Shown in pieces: positions 42,819 through 51,101 of a stretch of DNA of 64,000 bases. The notes below the pieces were generated by a model. It was given only the letters and a program-made list of their open reading frames with translations. It was not told the DNA's origin and made no database searches. Position 1 is the stretch's first letter. Each line of letters starts with the position of its first letter. Source of the stretch: Halorubrum sp. Hd13 (GTDB taxonomy: Archaea > Halobacteriota > Halobacteria > Halobacteriales > Haloferacaceae); NCBI RefSeq assembly GCF_002252755.1, contig NZ_NHOY01000096.1:1-64000 (forward strand), given 5' to 3'. A program made the position numbers and the translations under genes.

Positions 42819-43919
42819 ATGCACGATTTCATCGTCGTCGGCGCCGGCCCCCCGGGCTCGCGGTTCGCCAGGCGGGCGGCCGAGGCCGGCCGCGACGTGG
42901 TCGTCTTCGAGAAGGGGACCGTCGGCGAGCCGCTGGCCTGCTCGGGCCACGTCTCCGACGACGTCTGGGCGTACGTCCCCGACGAGGCACGCGACCGGCT
43001 CCTCCAGAACCGCGTGTACGGCGCGCGGTTCCACGTGGGCGGCCCCGGCTCGAAGGCGCACCCATTTTATAAAGAACGGCCGGTCTCGAACGTGATCGAC
43101 CGCGTCGGGCTCGACCGGACCCTCGCCGACTGCGCGCGGGACGCGGGCGCCGACGTCCGCGAGGGGCACACCGTCCTCGACGTCGACGAGCGGTCGGATC
43201 GGGTCGCCGTCGAGGTCCGGACTCCCGACGGCGACGTCGAGACGGCGGAGGCCCGGATGGTCGCCGGCTGCGACGGCCCCACCTCTCGCGTGCGTCGATC
43301 GCTCGACCTCCCGGAGCCGGACGAACTGCTCCACGGCGTGCTCGCGTTCGACGACGCGCCCGACGCCGGCGACCTCGTCGACGTCCACCTCACCGCGCCG
43401 ACCTTTTTCGCGTGGCGGATCCCGCGGGGGGACGCCGGCGTCGAGTACGGCCTCGCGGCGCCCCCGAGCGACGACGTCACGGCGATGTTCGACCGGCTCA
43501 CCGACGCGTACGGCGCGACGACAGACCGGTTCTGCTCGGGGGCGATTCCGGTCGGGCCGCCGGACCGCGTCACGACGGACCGCGCGTTCCTGATCGGGGA
43601 CGCGGCCGCGCAGACGAAGCCGTTCACCGGCGGCGGGATCCTGTACGGGATGACCGCGGCCGACGTGGCCGCGGACGTCGTCGACCCGGCGGACCCGGCG
43701 ACGCTCGCCGACTACGAGGCCGGCTGGCGCGACGAGATCGGCCGCGAGATCCTGCTCGGAAAGGGGATCCGTCGGTGCTACTCGCTGCCGGAGCCGGTCC
43801 AGCGGCTCGGGCTGCGGGCGCTGTCGGGCGAGATCGGCGTCCACATGGACCGGCCGACCTCGTTCTTCTCGCCGGCGCACCTCCGTCGGCTGTTCTCGCG
43901 GAGCGACCCGCCGGAGTGA
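42819..43919 (+). CDS. geranylgeranyl reductase family protein, second paralogue
   Basis: 366 residues from ATG 42819; TAATTATAT at 42787-42795 lies about 27 nt upstream, a fit for a leaderless mRNA. FAD motif IVVGAGPPGSRFARRAAEAGRDVVVFEKG, GEPLACSGHVSD, and the second FAD motif GDAAAQTKPFTGGGILYGM are present. It is shorter than the paralogue at 11501 and differs in its central domain. Substrate could be lipid, quinone or carotenoid; undetermined. Confidence 0.88.
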   Translation: MHDFIVVGAGPPGSRFARRAAEAGRDVVVFEKGTVGEPLACSGHVSDDVWAYVPDEARDRLLQNRVYGARFHVGGPGSKAHPFYKERPVSNVIDRVGLDRTLADCARDAGADVREGHTVLDVDERSDRVAVEVRTPDGDVETAEARMVAGCDGPTSRVRRSLDLPEPDELLHGVLAFDDAPDAGDLVDVHLTAPTFFAWRIPRGDAGVEYGLAAPPSDDVTAMFDRLTDAYGATTDRFCSGAIPVGPPDRVTTDRAFLIGDAAAQTKPFTGGGILYGMTAADVAADVVDPADPATLADYEAGWRDEIGREILLGKGIRRCYSLPEPVQRLGLRALSGEIGVHMDRPTSFFSPAHLRRLFSRSDPPE

Positions 43920-43960
43920 GCCGGGACCGGTCGGGGAACCGCCGCGGCGGAGTCCGCCCG

Positions 43961-44419
43961 TTACTCGCCGACGACCTCGGCGAACGAGACGTTCTCGCGG
44001 ACGCTCGTGATCTCGACGGTCGGCTCGTCGCCCGGCTGGGAGTCGGGGACGATGACGACGTAGCCGCGTTCGATCTTCGCGATCCCGTCGCCCTTGTCGC
44101 CGAGCGTCTCGATCGTGACCTCGCGGACGTCGCCCTCGGAGACCGGCGGGCCGGCGGCGTCGGTCGGGGTTGTGCGGGCCGCGGAGGTGCCGGCACCGTT
44201 CCCCGCGACGTCCCGGTCCGGGGACGCGTTCGCCGCTGACTCGGTGGAAGCGGTATCCGCTCCTCCCTCTCGCTGTATCAATGCGACCCGATACGTCTCA
44301 CCGGGGGTGACCGTCTCGTGTTCTATCTCCGACGACGGGACCGTGACGACGTGGTCCCCGTCGCGCTCCTCGACTTCCCCGGTGAACAGACACGCGAGCG
44401 AATCGGTGATCTCGACCAT
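43961..44419 (-). CDS. TRAM-domain protein
   Basis: 152 residues from ATG 44419. The N-terminal 50 residues form a small beta domain (MVEITDSLACLFTGEVEERDGDHVVTVPS). A Thr/Ala/Ser-rich linker (about 55-90) leads to a TRAM domain: DVREVTIETLGDKGDGIAKIERGYVVIVPDSQPGDEPTVEITSVRENVSFAEVV. TRAM domains bind RNA, and stand-alone archaeal TRAM proteins act as RNA chaperones. It is divergent from the sugar-acid dehydratase gene. Confidence 0.92.
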   Translation of the reverse strand: MVEITDSLACLFTGEVEERDGDHVVTVPSSEIEHETVTPGETYRVALIQREGGADTASTESAANASPDRDVAGNGAGTSAARTTPTDAAGPPVSEGDVREVTIETLGDKGDGIAKIERGYVVIVPDSQPGDEPTVEITSVRENVSFAEVVGE

Positions 44420-44532
44420 GCGTGACGTTGCGAACACGGTAATGAAAAGGTCCCTATTATTACCCGCGGTGAAAACGCCGTCAGAGGTCGGTCGCAGCCG
44501 CGCGGATTCCCGCCCGGACACCCGCCGAACAT

Positions 44533-44540
44533 AAACGTTT
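44533..44540. promoter_or_regulatory. AAACGTTT palindrome in the dehydratase promoter
   Basis: A perfect 8-bp palindrome inside the ATAAACGTTTACC promoter segment, about 30 nt before the ATG at 44567. Its position at the TATA box makes it a candidate operator. Confidence 0.4.
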
Positions 44541-44566
44541 ACCCTGTTCCGAATGAATCGCCGGTC

Positions 44567-45805
44567 ATGAGCCGAAACTACGAGTCGCTCCACGATCCGA
44601 ACGCGGAGTACACGATGCGGGAACTCTCCGCGGAGACGATGGAGGTCACGGGCTCGCGCGGCGGTCGCCGCGACGTCGAGATCACGGACGTCCAGACGAC
44701 GATGGTCGACGGGAACTTCCCGTGGACGCTCGTCCGCGTGTACACCGACGCGGGCGTCGTCGGCACCGGCGAGGCGTACTGGGGCGCGGGCGTCCCGGAG
44801 CTGATCGAGCGCATGAAGCCGTTCGTCGTCGGCGAGAACCCCCTCGACATCGACCGGCTGTACGAGCACCTCATCCAGAAGATGTCGGGCGAGGGCTCGG
44901 TCGAGGGCGTCACCGTCACCGCGATCTCCGGGATCGAGGTCGCGCTCCACGACCTCGCCGGCAAGATCCTCGACGTGCCCGCCTACCAGCTGCTCGGCGG
45001 CAAGTACCGCGACGAGATGCGCGTCTACTGCGACTGCCACACGGAAGCGGAGGCGGACCCCGACGCGTGCGCCGACGAGGCCGAGCGCGTCGTCGACGAG
45101 CTCGGCTACGACGCGCTGAAGTTCGACCTCGACGTCCCCTCGGGGTTAGAGAAGGACCGCGCGAACCGCCACCTCCGCCCCGGCGAGATCCGCCACAAGG
45201 CGGAGATCGTCGAGAAGGTCACGGAGCGCGTGAAGGACGAGGCCGACGTCGCCTTCGACTGTCACTGGACGTTCTCGGGCGGCTCCGCGAAGCGCCTCGC
45301 GGACGCCATCGAGGAGTACGACGTGTGGTGGCTCGAAGACCCCGTGCCGCCGGAGAACCTCGACGTGCAGGAGGAGGTCACCAAGAACACGACCACGCCG
45401 ATCGCGGTCGGCGAGAACCGCTACCGCGTCACCGAGCTGCGCCGGCTCATCGAGAGTCAGGCGGTCGACATCGTCGCGCCCGACCTGCCGAAGGTCGGCG
45501 GGATGCGCGAGACCCGCAAGATCGCCGACGTGGCGAACCAGTACTACGTCCCGGTCGCGATGCACAACGTCGCCTCGCCGGTCGCGACGATGGCGGCGAC
45601 GCACGTCGGCGCCGCGATCCCGAACTCGCTGGCGATCGAGTACCACTCCTACGAGCTCGGCTGGTGGGAGGACCTCGTCGAGGAGGACGTCATCGAAGAC
45701 GGCTACATCGAGGTCCCGGAGAAGCCGGGCCTCGGCGTCACGCTCGACATGGACGCCGTCGAGGCGCATATGGTCGAGGGCGAGACGTTGTTTGACGAGG
45801 CGTAA
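44567..45805 (+). CDS. enolase-superfamily sugar-acid dehydratase (GnaD/XacD type)
   Basis: 412 residues. The enolase-superfamily barrel shows metal ligands in FDCHWTFSGG, WWLEDPVPPEN and AVGENRYR, and substrate residues in YDALKFDLDVPSG. The N-terminal DVEITDVQTTMVDGNFPWTLVRVYTDAGVVGTGEAYWG matches the haloarchaeal gluconate/xylonate/arabinonate dehydratases (Haloferax GnaD and XacD) as I recall them. Dehydration gives a 2-keto-3-deoxy sugar acid. Which substrate cannot be decided from sequence alone. Followed by hairpins. Confidence 0.87.
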   Translation: MSRNYESLHDPNAEYTMRELSAETMEVTGSRGGRRDVEITDVQTTMVDGNFPWTLVRVYTDAGVVGTGEAYWGAGVPELIERMKPFVVGENPLDIDRLYEHLIQKMSGEGSVEGVTVTAISGIEVALHDLAGKILDVPAYQLLGGKYRDEMRVYCDCHTEAEADPDACADEAERVVDELGYDALKFDLDVPSGLEKDRANRHLRPGEIRHKAEIVEKVTERVKDEADVAFDCHWTFSGGSAKRLADAIEEYDVWWLEDPVPPENLDVQEEVTKNTTTPIAVGENRYRVTELRRLIESQAVDIVAPDLPKVGGMRETRKIADVANQYYVPVAMHNVASPVATMAATHVGAAIPNSLAIEYHSYELGWWEDLVEEDVIEDGYIEVPEKPGLGVTLDMDAVEAHMVEGETLFDEA

Positions 45806-45820
45806 GCCGGATCGAGCCAG

Positions 45821-45864
45821 CAGCGCGGAGCGCTGCGTTGGTCGACTGAGCGAAGCGAAGTCGA
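45821..45864. repeat. two adjacent hairpins after the dehydratase gene
   Basis: CAGCGC-GGA-GCGCTG at 45821-45835 is followed by TCGACT-(11 nt)-AGTCGA at 45842-45864. They may form a transcript end or a small repeat; no T-run follows directly. Confidence 0.5.
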
Positions 45865-45956
45865 AGGGGCCGGCGCGCCGAGCGTCGGATCCGACCGATA
45901 TCGACGCCGGACATCTTGACAACCAAATAATATTTTATACCCGGACATGGTATACG

Positions 45957-46043
45957 ATGGCGGAGTCGACGACGCCCGAAGAGGAACGGCGGCAGCGTGC
46001 GGCGACCGCAATTCAGGAGGGCTCCGATCATGGACATCGATGA
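45957..46043 (+). CDS. possible 28-residue leader ORF overlapping the HTH gene
   Basis: ATG 45957 to TGA 46043 would give MAESTTPEEERRQRAATAIQ followed by eight residues. A TATA-like AATAATATTTTAT lies about 20-28 nt upstream. It overlaps the start of the HTH gene at 46030 in another frame. This may be a regulatory upstream ORF, or the transcript may simply start nearby and have an untranslated leader. Confidence 0.35.
   Translation: MAESTTPEEERRQRAATAIQEGSDHGHR
46015..46020 (+). promoter_or_regulatory. strong Shine-Dalgarno sequence
   Basis: AGGAGG lies 9 nt before the ATG at 46030. It supports that ATG over the GTG at 45997 and shows that this gene has a 5' leader, unlike most genes in the window. 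Confidence 0.75.
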
Positions 46044-46425
46044 CACTCCCGGCGACGAGTCGACGAGAACAGGGCTGAGGGAGGTCGCACTCTCGCACCG
46101 CTATCGATGGCGGCTGCTCTACTGCCTGTTCACGTATGCGAATCCGATGTGGCTCCCCGACGTCGCTCACCAACTCACGGTCTGGGACCGCGACGACGTC
46201 GACACCAGAGAGCGGCTCCGGATCTACAACGCGCTCTACCACGACCACGTGCCGCCGCTGCGAGAGGCGGACCTCGTGGCGTATCATCAGCCCGACGACG
46301 AGGTCGAGTTGGGGCCGGCGGCGGAGGCGGTCGAACCGGTCATCAGCGATCGGCTGGCGTCCGAGATCGACGACCTGCTGACAGCCGAGCGGACCGATAC
46401 GGACGTCGCCGATCCGGTGGACTGA
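46030..46425 (+). CDS. DUF7344-like winged-helix protein
   Basis: 131 residues from ATG 46030. ALSHRYRWRLLYCLFTYANPMWLPDVAHQLTVWD and RIYNALYHDHVPPLREADLVAYHQPDDEVELGPAAEAV have the shape of the haloarchaeal DUF7344 winged-helix group: two helices, a loop with acidic residues, and the H-x-PxL-x-EADLVxY-x-x-x-D motif. A transcriptional regulator is inferred; targets are unknown. It has a Shine-Dalgarno site and an overlapping small ORF. Confidence 0.82.
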   Translation: MDIDDTPGDESTRTGLREVALSHRYRWRLLYCLFTYANPMWLPDVAHQLTVWDRDDVDTRERLRIYNALYHDHVPPLREADLVAYHQPDDEVELGPAAEAVEPVISDRLASEIDDLLTAERTDTDVADPVD

Positions 46426-46511
46426 TCGTCCGGTTCGGCCGTCCGGCGGCGGGTCCGGCACGATACCGGTCCGCCGTCGAACGGCAGAATCGAACGCGAG
46501 ACGGATGTGCG

Positions 46512-47297
46512 TCAGGCCCGGGACGCCACCTGGTCCAGCCGGACCGGGTCGAGCCCCCGCCGGTCCAGCTCCGTCTCGATCTCGCGGAGCCGAGGCGCGA
46601 TCTCGTCCGGCTCGTGACTGTCGGTGCCGACGGTCACGCGCGCGCCGGCGTCGACGAGCCGGTCGAGGAACGCCGGAGCCGGGTGGAACGTCCCGTACTC
46701 GTCGAGCGCCCTACCGGCGTTGATCTCGGGGACGGTCCGCGACCCTCGGAAGGCGTCGGCGATCGCGGCGTAGTGGTCCTCGGTCGCGAACCCGCGGAGG
46801 TGCGGGTTCCGCTCGATCAGGTCCGGATGCGCGGCGACCGCGAACAGCTCCGAGTCGACGAGCGCGGTCAGCTTCTCGAAGTACCGCTCGACGAGCGCGC
46901 GCCGCTCCGACTCGGACTTGTCAGCGAAGTGCGAGCGAGCGTGGACGTTCGCGCCGTCCAGCTCGTGGACGCTCCCGACCGCGTAGTCGAAGTCGGCCTC
47001 GGCGAGGAAGTCGGCGATCGCCGCCTCGTGTGCGGGGTCGTAATCCATCTCCACGGCGTCGAACACGTCGACGTCGGCGTCCTCGCGGACCGCCTCGATC
47101 GCCTCCCGGCGCCGCTCGTACGTCAGGTCGAGGTTGAACCCGAGCGCCCGCTTGTACCGCTCCGCACCGGGCTCGGGCGAGACGTTGCAGTGGTCCGCGA
47201 ACCCGATCCCGTCGAGGCCCGCGTCCGCGGCCGCGTCCACCATCCACCGGAGGAACGCCCCGTCGGAGTAGTTCGTGTGGGCGTGGTAGTCGTGCAC
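46512..47297 (-). CDS. PHP-domain phosphoesterase (histidinol-phosphatase-like)
   Basis: 261 residues from GTG 47297. PHP metal motifs: HDYHAHTNYSDGA, GIGFADHCNVSPEPGAERYKRALGFNLDL, EMDYDP, AAHPDL, EINAGRALDEYGTFHPAP and VGTDSHEPDEI. Enzymes of this type hydrolyse phosphoesters (e.g. histidinol phosphate, or other small phosphates). The specific substrate is unclear. It is followed downstream by the convergent HTH gene. Confidence 0.87.
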   Translation of the reverse strand: MHDYHAHTNYSDGAFLRWMVDAAADAGLDGIGFADHCNVSPEPGAERYKRALGFNLDLTYERRREAIEAVREDADVDVFDAVEMDYDPAHEAAIADFLAEADFDYAVGSVHELDGANVHARSHFADKSESERRALVERYFEKLTALVDSELFAVAAHPDLIERNPHLRGFATEDHYAAIADAFRGSRTVPEINAGRALDEYGTFHPAPAFLDRLVDAGARVTVGTDSHEPDEIAPRLREIETELDRRGLDPVRLDQVASRA

Positions 47298-47359
47298 GCG
47301 ACGTCGTAGGTCGCGCGGCGACTCGTAGCTTCTGGTCGACGAGCGACGCCGGCGGCGAC

Positions 47360-48532
47360 TCAGTACCCAGTGCCCAGCGCCGAGTTCGCGACGAGCACGG
47401 CGAACGTGACGCCGAACAGGGCCGCCAGGATCGCGAAGGAGACGCCCCAGCCGAACAGGTCGGCCGCGAGCCCGACGCCGAAGGAGCCCGCCGAGCCGAT
47501 GACGGTGTAGACGGTCCGGACGAGTCCGAAGCCGGCGCCGCGCTCCGCGTCGCCGAGCGCGTCCATGAACCGCGGGTCGATGGCGGAGAAGAAGCTCGCG
47601 CCGGAGCCGGCCAGCAGCACCGCGACGGCGACGCCGACGAGCCCGGGACCGAAGACGAAGGCGGCGATACCGACCGCGCCGGCGAGCATCGCCGCGCCGA
47701 TGGCGACGTCGCGGCCCGCCCGGTCCGAGAGCCGGCCGAGCCCGACCTGCGCGACCGCCCGAACGACGAAGAAGGCGGAGAAGACGCCGGCCGCGAACGG
47801 CGGCGAGAACCCCCGGAACTCGACGAGGAACGTCGGGAGGAACGACATCACGCCCTGGACGACGTACGTGCCGGCCATCGCGATGAACAGCGGGAGGAGA
47901 ATGCTCGGCCGCGAGAGCAGCTCGACGAGGGGCGCGACCGCGAACCGGTCCCGCATCGGCTGGTCGGGGCGCCGCGGCTCGGTCGGGCGGACGCGCCACG
48001 CGAACAGCAGGAACACCGGCACGCCGACCAGCGCGGCCAGCGCGACCGCGGGGCGCCAGCCGTACCGGACGCCGACCCAGGCCGCGGCGACCGGGGCCAC
48101 GAGCCCGGCCAGCGGGCCGCCCGCGGAGTGGAGCCCGAACGCCGTGCCGATGTCGTCGAACGTCCGCGAGAGCAGCGTCGTCGCCACCGCGTAGTGGAGT
48201 CCGGCGACGAGCCCGAGGAGCACCGCCGCAACCACGAAGGCGGGGAAGACGGGCGCGAGCGCGAGCACCGCGCTCATCGCGGCTGTGCCGCCGACGGCGA
48301 CGAGGATGACCGTCCGCTCGCCGTGGCGGTCCGCGAGCACGCCGCTCGGGAACTGGGCGGCGCCGTACGCCAGCCACATCCCGGAGAGCGCGACCCCGAT
48401 GGCGGTGTTCGACACGGAGAAGTCGTCGACGATCAGCGGGACGACCGGGCTGATCGCCAGCCTGGCGAAGTAGGTCACCAGGAACGCGAGCATGCACAGC
48501 GACAGCACCGTGTGACGGTACTGCCAGCTCAT
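47360..48532 (-). CDS. MFS transporter
   Basis: 390 residues with about twelve membrane helices. The MFS signature between helices 2 and 3 is QFPSGVLADRHGERTVIL, repeated in the second half as VGLGRLSDRAGRDVAIGAA. The N-terminal RLAISPVVPLIVDDF also fits. No substrate can be assigned. Its stop is 62 nt from the PHP gene on the same strand, so they may be cotranscribed. Confidence 0.9.
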   Translation of the reverse strand: MSWQYRHTVLSLCMLAFLVTYFARLAISPVVPLIVDDFSVSNTAIGVALSGMWLAYGAAQFPSGVLADRHGERTVILVAVGGTAAMSAVLALAPVFPAFVVAAVLLGLVAGLHYAVATTLLSRTFDDIGTAFGLHSAGGPLAGLVAPVAAAWVGVRYGWRPAVALAALVGVPVFLLFAWRVRPTEPRRPDQPMRDRFAVAPLVELLSRPSILLPLFIAMAGTYVVQGVMSFLPTFLVEFRGFSPPFAAGVFSAFFVVRAVAQVGLGRLSDRAGRDVAIGAAMLAGAVGIAAFVFGPGLVGVAVAVLLAGSGASFFSAIDPRFMDALGDAERGAGFGLVRTVYTVIGSAGSFGVGLAADLFGWGVSFAILAALFGVTFAVLVANSALGTGY

Positions 48533-48640
48533 CCCGCTGTCACTGACAAGGGGTGGGTCCGGTCGGGGGTCAACGCTTTCGATTCCGGACGGAACCGATC
48601 CCGACTCACCCGCCGTCGGCCGCGGGCGCGCCGCTCGTCG

Positions 48641-49279
48641 TCACCCGACGGCGGCCGGGTCGACCCGGCTCCCGACCCACAGCAACGTGGCGAGAAGCCC
48701 GAGGACCGCGACCGGGAGGAACCACTGCACGACCGCGAGCAGCCCCGCGGAGGCCTGGACGCCGATCACCACGAGGAGCGTCGGACCGCAGCAGGCGAAC
48801 CCCGACAGGAGCCCGGGGAGCCCCGCGGCGGCGCCCGCCCCGGCGCCGATCCGACACGCCGCGGGGCCGCGCCAGGCGACGACGGAGACCGCGAGGGTGA
48901 CGCCGACGAGCGCGGCGAGTCCCAGCCCGATGGCGGCGTTGACGGGCGCGAACAGGTACTCGACCGGACCGGCCGCGACCAGCGCGACGGGCTCGTACTG
49001 GAACGGTCCGACTCGGCGGGTCAGGAGCGAGAGCGGGTCGCTCGCAACGGTGACGTCGACGACGGGCTCCGAGCCGGTCCGCGCGACCCCGGTGTCGCGG
49101 AGTCCGAGGTGACGCAGTCCCGCGGCGTACGCGAGGAGGTACGCGACTGCGACGACCACCGTCGTCGCCCGACCGTCGCGCCGACCGAGCGCCGCGCGGA
49201 CGGCGAACCCGGTCCGGCGGACCAGCCCGGCCGCCCACGCCGCCGGCGCCTCGGTCGGAGAGACGGACTCAGCGGCCAT
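48641..49279 (-). CDS. membrane protein with a MerT-like cysteine pair
   Basis: 212 residues from ATG 49279, overlapping the upstream DUF3179 stop by 11 nt. Helices lie at about 37-55, 103-130, 135-155, 160-180 and 185-205. The segment GLLSGFACCGPTLLVVIGVQASAGLLAVVQWFLPV resembles the MerT-type helix with paired cysteines and the following Pro. MerT moves Hg2+ into the cell. The translational overlap with DUF3179 suggests a joint role in metal or thiol chemistry (inference). Confidence 0.75.
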   Translation of the reverse strand: MAAESVSPTEAPAAWAAGLVRRTGFAVRAALGRRDGRATTVVVAVAYLLAYAAGLRHLGLRDTGVARTGSEPVVDVTVASDPLSLLTRRVGPFQYEPVALVAAGPVEYLFAPVNAAIGLGLAALVGVTLAVSVVAWRGPAACRIGAGAGAAAGLPGLLSGFACCGPTLLVVIGVQASAGLLAVVQWFLPVAVLGLLATLLWVGSRVDPAAVG

Positions 49280-50462
49280 ACCCCGCCTCCGTGTGCTCGC
49301 CGACGAACGCCGTCTCGGGGTAGAACCCCGCCCACGCGAACCACATCGCGTCGAGCGCGAGCACCGGCTCCAGCGGGAGGTCGCCCGCGGCGATCCCGCC
49401 GCCCTCGGAGCCGACCCGATAGGCGTCGCCGTCGGGCTCGACCCGGAGACCGTCCGGGTTGCGGTAGACGTGACCGGTCGAGAGCCCCGGGTCGGCGACG
49501 GCGACGACGTCGTCACCGTCCCCGCCGACCGAGCCGGTCAGGACCCGCTCCGAGAGCAGCGTCGCCTTGTCGAACGCGACGGCGCCGCGCTCGGTCCGCG
49601 CGCCGATCACGACCGACTTCGCGTGGCCCTCCTCGGGCGACGACAGCGGCCGGAACATGGTGCCGTCGCGGGCGTAGTAGCCGCCGAGCGGCGCGTAGCT
49701 CCCGTACGGGTCGGTCTCGTATCTCCGCACGTACCCGGTGTCGTCGGTCATGACGAGCGACTCCGGGTGGCGCTCGGCCCACGCCGCCGCCGTCGTCCAC
49801 ACGACGCGGAACTCGTCGAGCGTCTCGCCGCTCATCGGCCCGTCGATGGCCGTGGCGAGCATCTGCGGCCACCAGCTGTCGGTCGTCCGGTCGTACATGA
49901 TCAGGTTCGAGTTGACGAGTTGCCCCGACACCCCGAACGTCGCCTCGCCGCGGCGGAACCCCTGCGCCGTGCCGGTGAGCGGGCAGTAGGTGACCGCGAC
50001 CGGCTCGCCACCGATCTCGTCGTTGACGATCTCGTGGTGGGAGAGGACGTGTTGGGGGTACGCCTTCGCCTCCCCGTCGCGAACGACGCCGAACACCGGC
50101 ACCCCCTCGGCGTACGTCACGTCCGCGATCGGTTGGAACGACGGGTCGTCGATCGAGGGGATCCCGTCCTTCCCGACGCCGCCGCTGAGCGATTCCGTTA
50201 CCAGGGTTTCCGGATCGTACGCGAGGTGGTAGTCGGTATCGACGGTCGGCGGACCGTTCTCGCCGTCCGAACCGTCGCCGTCAGCACCGTCAGAATCGTC
50301 GCCGTCACCGCCGTCCGAACCGGCACCGCCGTTGCCGCCGTCACCGTCCGAACCGTCGCTCCCGTCGGCGGTATCGAGGACGCCGCCGCCGAGACAGCCG
50401 GCGACGCCGACGGTACCGATCGCCGCGATACCGGCCAGCGCCGACCGACGAGAGCGGTTCAT
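49269..50462 (-). CDS. DUF3179 lipoprotein
   Basis: 397 residues from ATG 50462. A Tat/lipoprotein signal (NRSRRSALAGIAAIGTVGVAGC, Cys23) is followed by a Gly/Ser/Asp-rich linker (to about 90). The DUF3179 domain includes GVVRDGEAKAYPQHVLSHHEIVNDEIGGEPVAVTYCPLTGTAQGF and SNLIMYDRTTDSWWPQM. It is surface-anchored outside the cell. The domain has a conserved YCPLTGTA cysteine and no established activity. It overlaps the MerT-like gene. Confidence 0.9.
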   Translation of the reverse strand: MNRSRRSALAGIAAIGTVGVAGCLGGGVLDTADGSDGSDGDGGNGGAGSDGGDGDDSDGADGDGSDGENGPPTVDTDYHLAYDPETLVTESLSGGVGKDGIPSIDDPSFQPIADVTYAEGVPVFGVVRDGEAKAYPQHVLSHHEIVNDEIGGEPVAVTYCPLTGTAQGFRRGEATFGVSGQLVNSNLIMYDRTTDSWWPQMLATAIDGPMSGETLDEFRVVWTTAAAWAERHPESLVMTDDTGYVRRYETDPYGSYAPLGGYYARDGTMFRPLSSPEEGHAKSVVIGARTERGAVAFDKATLLSERVLTGSVGGDGDDVVAVADPGLSTGHVYRNPDGLRVEPDGDAYRVGSEGGGIAAGDLPLEPVLALDAMWFAWAGFYPETAFVGEHTEAGYGR

Positions 50463-50537
50463 GCGCTCGCTTCGGCCTCGATAGTATAAAGATCGAAGCG
50501 CGGGTGTGAGACTCACACACAGCCGCGAGGGGCGTCC

Positions 50538-51101
50538 CTACCCGTTCTCTTCCGGGTGACTCCCGTCGACCGGGCGCTCGCGAAGCCGGTCCGCGACGGC
50601 GGCGCCCGCGGCCCGCGGGTCCGGCTGCGCGACGTCGACGGGGTCACCGACGGCGACGCGCCCGGGCTCGACGACATCGCAGCAGAGCCCGCCGCGGTTC
50701 CGCAGCGCGGACGCGAGCCCCGCCTCGCCGGCCAGCGACTCGACGTGCGCGCAGGGCGGGCGCCGCCGGGTCGGTCGCAGGCGCGCGCCCCCGACCGCGA
50801 CGGTCGCCTCCAGCAGGTCGTCCATCGCCGCTCCGAACCCCTCGACGACGACGTTCCGTCGGTGACGGCCGTCCGAGACGTCGACCCCGGTCTCCGCGCG
50901 GACCGCGTCGAGGGCCTCGGCGGCGACGAGGGTGACGGCGCAGCCGTCGAGCTGGAAGTGTCTGTCGCCTCGGCGGTATCGATCGCCCTCGACGCCGCCC
51001 GGGCGGATCGCGACGGTCTCCCGCAGTTCTGGCGGAGCCCCGCCCTCGGGCGCCGTGACCAGACTCCGGACGGTGCCGGTCGCCTCCTCGTCGCCGGTCA
51101 C
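50538..51101 (-). CDS. MOSC-domain protein
   Basis: 187 residues from GTG 51101, whose GTGA overlaps the upstream gene stop. The MOSC fold is indicated by LRETVAIRPGGVEGDRYRRGDRHFQLDGCAVTLVAAEALDAVRAETGVDVSDGRHRRNVVVEGFG and RRPPCAHVESLAGE with a Cys at the usual sulfur-carrying site. MOSC proteins handle sulfur for the molybdenum cofactor or detoxify N-hydroxylated compounds. Operon with the small membrane protein. Confidence 0.9.
   Translation of the reverse strand: MTGDEEATGTVRSLVTAPEGGAPPELRETVAIRPGGVEGDRYRRGDRHFQLDGCAVTLVAAEALDAVRAETGVDVSDGRHRRNVVVEGFGAAMDDLLEATVAVGGARLRPTRRRPPCAHVESLAGEAGLASALRNRGGLCCDVVEPGRVAVGDPVDVAQPDPRAAGAAVADRLRERPVDGSHPEENG

Noticed and set aside
40791-43880. 1029-residue minus-strand frame opposite YyaL and the GGR-like gene
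   Set aside because: It spans two real genes and the gap between them and has shadow-strand composition.
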